Positions 25,778 through 33,125 of a stretch of 42,310 nucleotides of DNA are shown here, one piece after another (the stretch's first letter is position 1; each line of letters starts with the position of its first letter). The DNA is taken from the NCBI GenBank assembly GCA_011375175.1, contig DRME01000004.1:1-42310 (forward strand), written 5' to 3'. The DNA comes from Deltaproteobacteria bacterium. GTDB lineage: Bacteria > Desulfobacterota > GWC2-55-46 > DRME01. Under the pieces are notes generated by a model. That model ran no database searches. It worked only from the letters and a program-made list of their open reading frames with translations, and had not been told where the DNA came from. Position numbers and translations under genes: made by a program.

Positions 25778-25943
25778 ATCGCAGGCAGGTCTTCTGGCTT
25801 CCGGATCGTCCTACTCGCCGCGCCTTCCCGTCCCGGTTACGGACAGTGGCTTACGATGCGGCTTTCGTCCCCGGTTACAGCGGCGGGTCCGCGACGGTCT
25901 TGCACCGTACTTCCCTATCAAGGCCTTTGCGGCCACCTGCGAT
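25778..25943 (-). promoter_or_regulatory. Cobalamin riboswitch (intact copy)
   Basis: The P1 strands ATCGCAGG (near 25936-25943) and CCTGCGAT (25778-25785) pair. Between them, in order on the minus strand, are ATAGGGAAG, CGGTGCAAGACCG (P3 loop), CCCGCCGCTGTAA, GACGAAAGCCGCATCGTAA, the B12 box GCCACTGTCC, and AGCCAGAAGACCTGCC. This is the full cobalamin-element pattern. With cobalamin bound, the terminator at 25669-25708 would be expected to form and stop transcription of the btuB operon. Confidence 0.92.
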
Positions 25944-25959
25944 TATTTTCCGGTGGGAG

Positions 25960-25988
25960 AATATACACCGGGCGCAACAGACTGTCAA
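25960..25988 (-). promoter_or_regulatory. Strong sigma-70 promoter of the corrinoid operon
   Basis: Read leftward: a perfect TTGACA, a 17-base spacer, TATATT. Transcription would start near 25953, about ten bases before the riboswitch P1. The leader to the btuB ATG is then almost 600 bases. Confidence 0.75.
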
Positions 25989-26074
25989 GTCTTTTTCGCC
26001 GGAGACCTTCGGAGAGAGGGATAGGGGCGAGAGGAATCGAAAAATTTTGGCGTCCTGCAGCTCGGTCCGCTTTG

Positions 26075-26218
26075 CAGACAAAGTACCGCGACCTCCATGC
26101 CGACCGCGGGGTTGACTGCGTCACCGCCAATCCGCCCTTCAACGACAGCGACTGACGCGGCTATCTGCTCAAGGACTACAAAGACTTGGAAGTACGGGAC
26201 ACCGCCTGGATTCAATAG
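26075..26218 (+). pseudogene. Decayed fragment of a type I restriction-modification methyltransferase (HsdM)
   Basis: Read rightward in one frame, the sequence gives DCVTANPPFNDSD, a TGA stop, then RGYLLKDYKDLE...DTAWIQ and a TAG. The NPPF motif IV of N6-adenine methylases in the context NPPFNDSDW, and the later AWIQ, are typical of HsdM. The expected Trp codon TGG after NDSD reads TGA, and the stretch between LLKD and AWIQ is much shorter than normal. No start or flanking hsdM sequence remains. It overlaps the end of the CARF-like gene on the other strand. Confidence 0.65.
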
Positions 26219-27078
26219 CTGTCCGTCCTGTAGGTGATGTCGTAGGTCTTCACCTTGTAGTCGACGGTACTGACGTACTGGAAGCGGCGCCCCTCGGCGA
26301 GCGCCACGGCAGCGCCGGCTACGGTCGGAGGCTTCTGGCCGCCGGTTATATCAACCAGTATGTCGCAGGCGTTTATGCCCACACCGCCGAGGTACTCGTA
26401 GGCCGCCTCGACGGCCCTTACGAGCTCGTCGGCGTCCTCGAAGTCCACGCCCTTTCGCCACCGCTCATCGAGGTCGCCGGCCGACACGAAACTGATATTC
26501 TTCTTGCCCGTGAGCAAACGGCTCATCTCCTCAAACTTCTCGTAGTGACGCCATGTGCCCTCTATATTTTTTCCTCCCACCTCCCTGTCAATGGACGGAC
26601 ATACGACGACACGTTCAAGCCGGGCGAGGTGATAGGAAAAGGCGAGGAAGGGCATGAACCAGCTCTTGAAAATATCCTTACTTTTTTCGAGCCTCGGCCG
26701 GTCGGCAAGGAGACCGGCCAGCCCTTTTTCTTTGATTTCTTCGACGGTAAGGTCCTTGGGGGGAGGGCTGAGGAATATGACGAGCGCCCTGACCTCCTGG
26801 GGGGAATCGTCCTGCTGGATCCGCAGCCTCACGTGGCCCGCGGCATTCCGGCTCTCACGATATAACCACCACAAATAAACAGGGAAGAGCAGCAGGCCCA
26901 ACAGAACGCCCTTGGAGCAGTTACCTGTAAGGATGGCGAACAGGCTGTTGGAGAAGACCCCGAGGAGGACGAGAAAACCTATGATGAGGGATACTATCAT
27001 GATGTTGCTCGTCCTGAAGAGCGAGCGTATCACCTCGATACCGAACTCCACCGTCATACGGGGCGGTCTGTTCGCCAT
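26212..27078 (-). CDS. Membrane-anchored CARF-like protein, putative cyclic oligoadenylate effector
   Basis: A 288-residue protein with two hydrophobic helices near the N-terminus (about 26-49 and 56-71) and a cytoplasmic domain of about 200 residues. The domain ends VDITGGQKPPTVAGAAVAL (D243 to K249), the conserved DxTGGxK motif of CARF-type ligand-binding domains. CARF domains bind cyclic oligoadenylates made by Cas10. No HEPN or nuclease motif is seen, so the membrane helices are the likely effector part, as in membrane CARF proteins such as Cam1 that permeabilise or depolarise the membrane. It is last in the cas10 operon. ATG follows AAGGAG. The family assignment is by motif only. Confidence 0.7.
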   Translation of the reverse strand: MANRPPRMTVEFGIEVIRSLFRTSNIMIVSLIIGFLVLLGVFSNSLFAILTGNCSKGVLLGLLLFPVYLWWLYRESRNAAGHVRLRIQQDDSPQEVRALVIFLSPPPKDLTVEEIKEKGLAGLLADRPRLEKSKDIFKSWFMPFLAFSYHLARLERVVVCPSIDREVGGKNIEGTWRHYEKFEEMSRLLTGKKNISFVSAGDLDERWRKGVDFEDADELVRAVEAAYEYLGGVGINACDILVDITGGQKPPTVAGAAVALAEGRRFQYVSTVDYKVKTYDITYRTDSY

Positions 27079-27116
27079 AACGCAATCTCCTTATCCCGCC
27101 ACGGCGGGATGTCGCC

Positions 27117-28535
27117 TCAGGCGGGCCCTACCTTCTTTATCCTGAAATCGCCGCCTACTTCGAGCACCTTGACCTTGTGTCTCTCTCCATCGCGCCAATT
27201 GATGTAGCCCCCTGAGACCCTGCAGGAGAAGCATTCTGCATCATCGGGCTTGAGCGTGAATATGTCGCCTCTCTTCCCCATCATCGTCACCATGAGCTTG
27301 TCGCCTCTCCGTGGCGGCCTCTTATTCGCAGACCTACGATCTTCTTTAGAAGACTTTTTGTCAGAAGACTCGACACGGACGGACGAGCCGCCGGAACCGC
27401 CATGGCCGCCTCTCATGTAACAGCCGTTTTTATCTATGCCTACACCTTTGTAGTTGTTATACCGGAGGTAGCCGATCTCCGCGTGTTCGTGCTTGTCAAG
27501 ACGAAGAAGCCCCATCAGCTCGTCGGGTATCGTGACCGCCTCGGCTTCCTTCTTAAGCTCGTCTGCCTTTACTGATTCCCCGCCGTCCTTCTTGTAGCGC
27601 TCCCCGCCGCGGTGGACGCGGGACTCGTCCCACTTTATGGTTATGGAGCACGAGCCGAAGCCCAAGGGCCTTGCCATCCCAACCTTGTGGCCGAGCCCCT
27701 CTTCCAGCACCATGACGCGGACGAGCGTCTTTAGTTCCTCATCAGTGAGCCCATTGAGCAGGACGTCGAAGTCGAACCTGGCGCCACTCGGGGCGTACTC
27801 CTCTATGCCGCAGGCCCTCTTCGACCACCTGTCCCCTACGTCTTCAGGCTCCTCGAACCCTTCGTGGTGGTAATAGAACTTGCGGCCGGCGATGGAACCA
27901 TTACACAGCCCGTTGCCGCTGTATATGGCGTAGTGGTATGGCTTGGGGGCGGAGAGTTCCGCGAGTCTTATGTAAGCTTTGTAAGCTTCCTGGAGGGAGC
28001 ATCCTTGGTCGAGCACGGCGTCGGTGAAGACCACCCTGCCGCGCAGGTGCAGGGTCTCCCCCTCGATGGCTCCGAAGAGGCGACAGGCCGGGCACAGGCT
28101 TTCGGGGCCGCGGCATCGCATGTGCTCTTCCCCCAGAGGCTTGAAAGAAAATTCTCTGGTACGCTTACCGAGCTTGACTCCGCCCTCGGTCGCCGCCAGG
28201 GGGAGGCACGAGTTCGTCACGGCCTCGAAGACGCTTCGCACCATGCCGCGGATGGAGGCGCCCTGGATGATGGGCTTGTCCGCTCCGTTCCTGAGAAACC
28301 GGAAGACCTTCTGGCCGCCCGCTCCGTTCGGGGCCGGAGTGCGCTGGTCGGCGGTGAAGAGAGGGCTCTTCGCCTCCAGCGTGCATACGAGCCTTCCGGT
28401 GTAAAGCTCCCCGAGGTCGTGCCACAGTACTGGAGCCCCCCGTTTGCTCTCCCCATTTTTCAGAGAGACGAAGTTGTAGGGATTCACCGATGGCTTGAAC
28501 TCTCCGCTCACTCGTCTATCCCCCTTCCTCACCAC
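27117..28535 (-). CDS. Type III CRISPR RAMP protein, TIGR03986-like (Cas7 group)
   Basis: A 472-residue RAMP protein. The N-terminal NPYNFVSL and the Cas7-like FRFLRNGADKPIIQGASIRGMVRS match the TIGR03986 family of type III-D-like loci. CRGPESLCPACRLFGA is a cysteine-bearing loop also seen in the neighbouring RAMPs. The C-terminal 60 residues (RGDKLMVTMMGKRGDIFTL...) look like a small OB or S1-like beta domain and follow a Lys/Arg/Ser-rich linker. It is probably a backbone or capping subunit of the crRNA complex. It overlaps csx19 by 20 bases; GTG starts at 28535 and 28511 are both supported by purine-rich sites, and I kept the upstream one. Confidence 0.8.
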   Translation of the reverse strand: MVRKGDRRVSGEFKPSVNPYNFVSLKNGESKRGAPVLWHDLGELYTGRLVCTLEAKSPLFTADQRTPAPNGAGGQKVFRFLRNGADKPIIQGASIRGMVRSVFEAVTNSCLPLAATEGGVKLGKRTREFSFKPLGEEHMRCRGPESLCPACRLFGAIEGETLHLRGRVVFTDAVLDQGCSLQEAYKAYIRLAELSAPKPYHYAIYSGNGLCNGSIAGRKFYYHHEGFEEPEDVGDRWSKRACGIEEYAPSGARFDFDVLLNGLTDEELKTLVRVMVLEEGLGHKVGMARPLGFGSCSITIKWDESRVHRGGERYKKDGGESVKADELKKEAEAVTIPDELMGLLRLDKHEHAEIGYLRYNNYKGVGIDKNGCYMRGGHGGSGGSSVRVESSDKKSSKEDRRSANKRPPRRGDKLMVTMMGKRGDIFTLKPDDAECFSCRVSGGYINWRDGERHKVKVLEVGGDFRIKKVGPA

Positions 28536-29070
28536 CGAATATCTCCATCTTCACGGCCAAGCAGCGCTCGAACTCGCCGCTGCCGTTGCGCCCCCTGTAC
28601 CTGCGCACAGTGAGACAGGGTGCTGCCTTTGCGTGCTGACCGACCTTACCCCACGTTATGGGGTATTTCAAATAACCCGGTATGGTGTTGTCATGAAAGA
28701 CCACCATCCCGACACCGCCTTCGGGGTCCCCTGCCGGGTCCACCGGCTCGCCCCACAGGATGAGCCCGGCATCGCCGGTCTTTTCAAGCTCCAGTTCTCC
28801 ACCGAACTCATCGGGCATCTTGCCATCGTCTAATATGAGCACGCAATGGAGCTTACCGTCCGACTTCTTTCGCCAGCGGTACTCGCCGTTTTCGCCGAAT
28901 ATGCGGCCCTGGGGCCAGATATCTGGTATACTCCAGGAGACGTTGTCGGTAAGATCGAGCCTTGCCGCGACGGGCGACTCCAACCAGGCGAAGCACAGGC
29001 CGAAACAATCCGGCTTTACCGAAGACGGATGCTCATTGGCGCCGGCGATGAAGAAACCTATAACGGCCAT
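28516..29070 (-). CDS. csx19: CRISPR-associated protein Csx19 (TIGR03984-like)
   Basis: A 184-residue protein without RAMP glycine loops. Size, the N-terminal block, the WPQGRIFGENGEYRWRK segment and its place beside a TIGR03986 protein fit Csx19, a subunit typical of type III-D systems. Its role in the complex is not known to me. Its ATG overlaps the stop of the preceding RAMP gene by one base (TGATG), so the two are tightly coupled. Confidence 0.7.
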   Translation of the reverse strand: MAVIGFFIAGANEHPSSVKPDCFGLCFAWLESPVAARLDLTDNVSWSIPDIWPQGRIFGENGEYRWRKKSDGKLHCVLILDDGKMPDEFGGELELEKTGDAGLILWGEPVDPAGDPEGGVGMVVFHDNTIPGYLKYPITWGKVGQHAKAAPCLTVRRYRGRNGSGEFERCLAVKMEIFGGEEGG

Positions 29071-30080
29071 CAGCTCTCGCCTCCACCGCCGGAGCCGTCG
29101 GAAGACTTCTTGTTCATCTCGTCCATGCGACCGTTGAAGGCCGCGGCCGCGGCCTTCCAGAAACCTTGGGGCTCTGTTGGGATGAACTTCTCGTAGAGCG
29201 AGAGAGAACCGCCGACGCCGTTACGCTTCAGGACCTCCTCACTCGTCTCATCGTCCTGGACGAATCCGTACCTCTTCCTCTCCTCCTCTTCCACGAGCGA
29301 CCCCACGCCGACAAGGCGCCCCGCGCACCGCTCCTTCGGGTAGAACAACTTCACATCCCGGACCTCGCCTTTCACAGCGCCGAACCCTTTGCTCTTTCCA
29401 AAGCCGATCTGGACGAGGCCGTCCTCGAAGTCCTTGAGGACGTAAGCCATCAGACCGAGCTGCCAGAGCTCGAAGTTGACGACGGTGATCTTAGTCTCGA
29501 ATTCCGCCCCCTCCAGCACGTGGAACCTCATGTTGGCGCCTCCGCCACCGCCTCCCCCGGTGTAGACGCCGCCTGTAAACCTGTCTATGCCTATCATGTC
29601 GCGGAAGGCCGACGTGCCTCTCACGTCGGCGTCGGCGAAGGTGATCCGGCTCGCATGGCCGGCGAGGCCGAAGAGCTTACAGGCGAGACACGCCTCTTTG
29701 TATACGTCAGCTTTTCCTTCGAGGCGCTTGCCGCAGGAGCGAAAGCGGCTCCCGCCGTCCTGCTCGAAGGGGTCGCAGGCCGCCTCTGCCGGCTTATCGC
29801 CATTGTAGAGCGTGCGGATTATCCTCTCGGCCTGGGCCCGGAAAGGGCCGCGGATCGACGTGGCCGGGACGTAGAAATCGAGCACCCCGAGCCCGGCCCC
29901 GTCGCCGCCGGCCTCCTTCACCTTCTTCTTCACATCCCGCAGGGGCGTGCGGCTTATAAAGACCTTGTGGGGCGCCTTGTCTCCCTTCGTCTTCTCGTAC
30001 CTTCCGTCCGCTATAAGAAGCGGTCCATCGCATTTGAGCCTCCAGGTTATGACCGCCTCGCAAAGTTTCTTCTTGAGCAT
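29070..30080 (-). CDS. RAMP superfamily CRISPR protein, Csm3/Cas7-like (336 aa)
   Basis: Cas7-like features are LDFYVPATSIRGPFRAQAERI near the N-terminal third, a Cys-containing CLACKLFGLAGHASRI block, IGIDRFTGGVYTGGGGGGG (a Csm3-type IDRxTG loop followed by a seven-glycine run) and GFGKSKGFGAVKG. It should bind the crRNA as a backbone subunit. An acidic catalytic residue like Asp33 of Csm3 is not obvious in the first loop. The C-terminus is low complexity (SSDGSGGGGES). ATG at 30080, two bases after the stop of the preceding gene. Confidence 0.8.
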   Translation of the reverse strand: MLKKKLCEAVITWRLKCDGPLLIADGRYEKTKGDKAPHKVFISRTPLRDVKKKVKEAGGDGAGLGVLDFYVPATSIRGPFRAQAERIIRTLYNGDKPAEAACDPFEQDGGSRFRSCGKRLEGKADVYKEACLACKLFGLAGHASRITFADADVRGTSAFRDMIGIDRFTGGVYTGGGGGGGANMRFHVLEGAEFETKITVVNFELWQLGLMAYVLKDFEDGLVQIGFGKSKGFGAVKGEVRDVKLFYPKERCAGRLVGVGSLVEEEERKRYGFVQDDETSEEVLKRNGVGGSLSLYEKFIPTEPQGFWKAAAAAFNGRMDEMNKKSSDGSGGGGES

Positions 30081-30082
30081 CG

Positions 30083-30937
30083 CTACACCTCAGGCCCCGA
30101 TTTCGAAGATGCCGAAGGATCGAAGATTTCAAAGGACCAGCTTATCTTTTTCTCACTGAGAGGCTCCTCTCCCCTGGCGAGCATCTCGAGCATGGCCGCC
30201 GTGTCGTCAAAGCCCTTGACCTTCACATCGCTGAGCTTCACGAGTCCCAGCCCCGCAGCCCGCTTGCCGCCCACGTGGATGCCGCCCTTGAGCACGAGTA
30301 AGGCTATGTTTATGAGTAGATGATCGCTTCCCTCCTTCTCGATATTCTCCGCCGTCATCTCGAATCCGAAAGAGAGGCCGCCGCTGTCCAGCACCTCGTA
30401 GTCGAACTTCACATTCTCTCTCGCCGCCCCGGTGTCGCGGTCGATGCCCACGCCGTCCCTGATGATGGACCGGTCGCGGTGCTCACCTCTCTTCAGCGGG
30501 ACGGAGTCGTGGAATACGAGCCTTGAGGCGAAGACCGTAGAGCCGAAGAGCCGACAGACGTCGCAGTGGGCGGTCAGTATATGATTCATGAGCCGCTCCT
30601 CCCGCTCCGCGCTGTCGGTCACCCCACCGTCTTCGAGCTCTTCGAGGAACGCCTTGGCCTTCTCGTTGCAGTCGTCCCCGGTGAAGAGCGTGCAGCTTTT
30701 AAGGCCCTTGACTACGCCCGCCCCGATTATCCGCTCCACCTCGGAGCGGACGGCTCCGCGCAGGCTGCTGCCGGGGATGAGCGGCCTCCTCGATGCGTCA
30801 CGCATGAGCGGTGCGTCGGTCTCGTCGGAGGCGACACCGCTGGAGAGCCGCAAGGGGGTCTTGAGCTCCAGTGTGCCGGTGAATATGTAGCGGTTTGCAA
30901 GAACGCCATGGTCCTTCATGGTAGTGCCGCTCATCAT
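30083..30937 (-). CDS. RAMP superfamily CRISPR protein, Csm3/Csx7-like (284 aa)
   Basis: This has the strongest Csm3/Csx7 character of the set: APLMRDASRRPLIPGSSLRGAVRSEVER, then CDVCRLFGSTVFASRLVF, DGVGIDRDTGAARENVKFDYEV and GKRAAGLGLVKL. The Asp in TDAPLMRD lies where Csm3 carries its target-RNA cleaving aspartate, so this may be one of the active backbone subunits; that is inferred from alignment by eye. It starts with two ATG codons after AGGAGGAGG and overlaps the csx10 stop by one base. Confidence 0.85.
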   Translation of the reverse strand: MMSGTTMKDHGVLANRYIFTGTLELKTPLRLSSGVASDETDAPLMRDASRRPLIPGSSLRGAVRSEVERIIGAGVVKGLKSCTLFTGDDCNEKAKAFLEELEDGGVTDSAEREERLMNHILTAHCDVCRLFGSTVFASRLVFHDSVPLKRGEHRDRSIIRDGVGIDRDTGAARENVKFDYEVLDSGGLSFGFEMTAENIEKEGSDHLLINIALLVLKGGIHVGGKRAAGLGLVKLSDVKVKGFDDTAAMLEMLARGEEPLSEKKISWSFEIFDPSASSKSGPEV

Positions 30938-32487
30938 TATTCCTCCTCCTTACAACAGTCCATCGGCACGGGCTCCTTGAAGCTTGCCTCGATGCGGTAT
31001 CTGTTATGAAACTTCCTCCAGAAACGGCGCAGCAAATCGAGTCCTTCGGCGCCGCCGGCGCAGAGGCCGCGCCTGTAGCGCTTCTCCTTCACCACGTAAT
31101 CCTTGAAGAGGTCGCCAAGGCTCTCGCGCCTTCTCCTCCCTTCAAGGAGCCACGAACCCTTCTTGCCGGTACGCTCGGCCCCTTTCCGGAGCTTGCCCAA
31201 CTGGTTGTCGATGAAGCTGCAAATATTCTCCTCCGCCTCCTCAAGGTCTTTCGCGCGCCTTATGCGTTCGGCGAGGGCCGCCATCTGAGAGGACGATATC
31301 CGTGACGGCCCGAACCCCAGGGCATAGAGGTCCCCGGCCCTCTCGGCGAGGATTGAGTCCAGGTCGCGGCCCGGCAGCCCTTCGGCGACGTCTTCCCGCT
31401 CCGCCTCCACATGGAAAGGGTGCCACAGCATGGCCCTGCCGTAGCCCTCGAGCCTCCCTTCGCCGATGAAGCCGACGCCGTCGCCATCTGGTATGCAAGG
31501 GTTATCGACCCCCTTCTCGGCCTCGAAGAGGAAGACACTGCCGGCCGCAAGCGCCGTCTTCGGCGTCCTCGGGAGCCCTATGGGCTCGCCGTCGAACCCG
31601 AAGACCCTGCGGGTGGCGGCGAAGACATTTGCCGGCGCCTCCTTCCAGTCGCTCACCTTTATGCCGAGCGGCTCGAGGTCCTTTATGGTAAGAGACGTCC
31701 TGTCACGGAGGTAATCGTCGGTGAAGAGGGCGTCGCAAAGCAGCGTAACGGCGAGCACGGGCCGCCCGAACTTCTCTTTAAATGCCTCGAAGCGCTCTTT
31801 CGCGCCGGCCGGAGGCCAGGCCCAGGCCGCCTCGCCGGCCATCGAGACCCGCGCCCATCCCATACCGCGGCTCACGCCCTTGCCGATGCGGACCTCGAAC
31901 CCGTCCCCCACGAGTTTCCTTATCTTAGCCACGAGGTCCTCGTCACCGTAGATGCGGCCCACGAAGCGCTGCCCCTCTTCCATGACCCGCTGCGTATAGA
32001 GCCTGCCGTGGTCGGCCGAGCCCCTGGCGCGGCTTATGGCGGTCCTCGTGACGAGCCTTCTCGTTACGCCGACCTCCCTGAACCGCATGGGGTCGTAGAA
32101 GCCATTGCAGTAGTCCAGGGGCTTGCTGCAGGGAGTGTCCTCATACTCGCACCGGAGTTCGCCGTTCGATGCGAGCAGGTCCATTACGCCGTGGCCTCCG
32201 TCGGCCCTGAACCCCCCGTAGTACTTGCAGGTGCGGGCCGAGAGGGGTATCGCCTGCGCACCGTCCTTGAAGGCGAAGCCGAAGGAGAGCTTGTCGCCCA
32301 GAAAAAGTCGCTTGAACTCCGGGGAGGAGGCGTCTCCGCCCTCATCTATGTACCGCCACGCGAGCACGCCGCGAAGCGTGTTGCCGGGGATGAAAGTCAG
32401 CGTATCGACGAGATTGGACGATGGCGGCCCTGCGGCTATGAGGGTCGGCGAGTCGAGCCTTATCTCCAAGGCCGTCCGTCCCGTCAT
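30937..32487 (-). CDS. csx10: CRISPR-associated RAMP protein Csx10
   Basis: A 516-residue protein. The N-terminal RAMP domain shows LEIRLDSPTLIAAGPPSSNLVDTLTFIPGNTLRGVLAWRYI, and GKGVSRGMGWARVSM forms a second glycine loop. GFIGEGRLEGYGRAMLWHPFHV marks a later RAMP half, and the C-terminal 150 residues are helical. Together this fits Csx10, the large Cas5-like fusion protein of type III-D systems, which holds the crRNA 5' end. The ATG at 32487 overlaps the previous stop as ATGA. The open frame upstream of that ATG is a shadow. Confidence 0.82.
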   Translation of the reverse strand: MTGRTALEIRLDSPTLIAAGPPSSNLVDTLTFIPGNTLRGVLAWRYIDEGGDASSPEFKRLFLGDKLSFGFAFKDGAQAIPLSARTCKYYGGFRADGGHGVMDLLASNGELRCEYEDTPCSKPLDYCNGFYDPMRFREVGVTRRLVTRTAISRARGSADHGRLYTQRVMEEGQRFVGRIYGDEDLVAKIRKLVGDGFEVRIGKGVSRGMGWARVSMAGEAAWAWPPAGAKERFEAFKEKFGRPVLAVTLLCDALFTDDYLRDRTSLTIKDLEPLGIKVSDWKEAPANVFAATRRVFGFDGEPIGLPRTPKTALAAGSVFLFEAEKGVDNPCIPDGDGVGFIGEGRLEGYGRAMLWHPFHVEAEREDVAEGLPGRDLDSILAERAGDLYALGFGPSRISSSQMAALAERIRRAKDLEEAEENICSFIDNQLGKLRKGAERTGKKGSWLLEGRRRRESLGDLFKDYVVKEKRYRRGLCAGGAEGLDLLRRFWRKFHNRYRIEASFKEPVPMDCCKEEE

Positions 32488-33125
32488 CCTTCGTCCTCCC
32501 TTATCACTATGCCGCCCCTGAGGCGTCCCCGTCCCGCGGCCTTGCGGCCGCCCACGGCGTCGACGAGCCGCGCAACGCCCTTGAGGAAAGCGATCTCTTC
32601 TTCTTTCAGCCCGCGGCAGACGATCCTTCCCTTGAAGACCGCGGGTCCGACGACCTCGTCGAAGTATAGGTGATCTTCCATGGCCCGCCTCGTCCGGCGC
32701 GAGAGTGCCACGCCGGGCCGCACAATGGAGCCGGGCCTGAAGACAGGGCCGTGGCGGAGGCCGCCCACGGCCTCTTTGAGGGACTCCCATACCGCGCCGT
32801 CCATCACGGCGTCGCTGAAATGGAGCATCGCAGGGATGGCGGGGGCGCCGAACAGCCTGCATACGACGCAGGCCCGGTCCGCCTCCTTGCATAGCGGCTT
32901 GTCCTCACCGTGCATGGTAAAGTCGTGATACTTGCCTTGAGAGGCGCGCAAGACCCGCTCGACGAAGAACCGCAGGCGCCCCTTGACGGTGGAGCCCGGT
33001 ATGCATGGCGCTCCGTCGCTCCGCCGCACCACCGTCCTGTCCAGGAGCCCGGTCACGCCGAGGCCGGTGAATACCCCCACGGGGGAGTCGAACTCGAGTG
33101 TGTAGACAAGCTTCGTATCGGTCAT
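32484..33125 (-). CDS. RAMP superfamily CRISPR protein, small Csm3-like (213 aa)
   Basis: A compact Cas7-like protein: YTLEFDSPVGVFTGLGVTG, then LLDRTVVRRSDGAPCIPGSTVKGRLRFFVER, CVVCRLFGAPAIPAMLHF and GGRKAAGRGRLRGGIVI. The Asp in LLDRTVVR is in the position of the Csm3 cleavage residue. It lies between cas10 and csx10, sharing ATGA-type overlaps with both, and should form part of the crRNA backbone. Confidence 0.8.
   Translation of the reverse strand: MTDTKLVYTLEFDSPVGVFTGLGVTGLLDRTVVRRSDGAPCIPGSTVKGRLRFFVERVLRASQGKYHDFTMHGEDKPLCKEADRACVVCRLFGAPAIPAMLHFSDAVMDGAVWESLKEAVGGLRHGPVFRPGSIVRPGVALSRRTRRAMEDHLYFDEVVGPAVFKGRIVCRGLKEEEIAFLKGVARLVDAVGGRKAAGRGRLRGGIVIREDEG

Noticed and set aside
23564-26155. 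Rightward open frame of 863 codons opposite btuB and the riboswitches
   Set aside because: It is antisense to btuB in codon register, runs through both riboswitches and has no domain pattern. It is a high-GC shadow; only its last 27 codons match anything, the hsdM relic.
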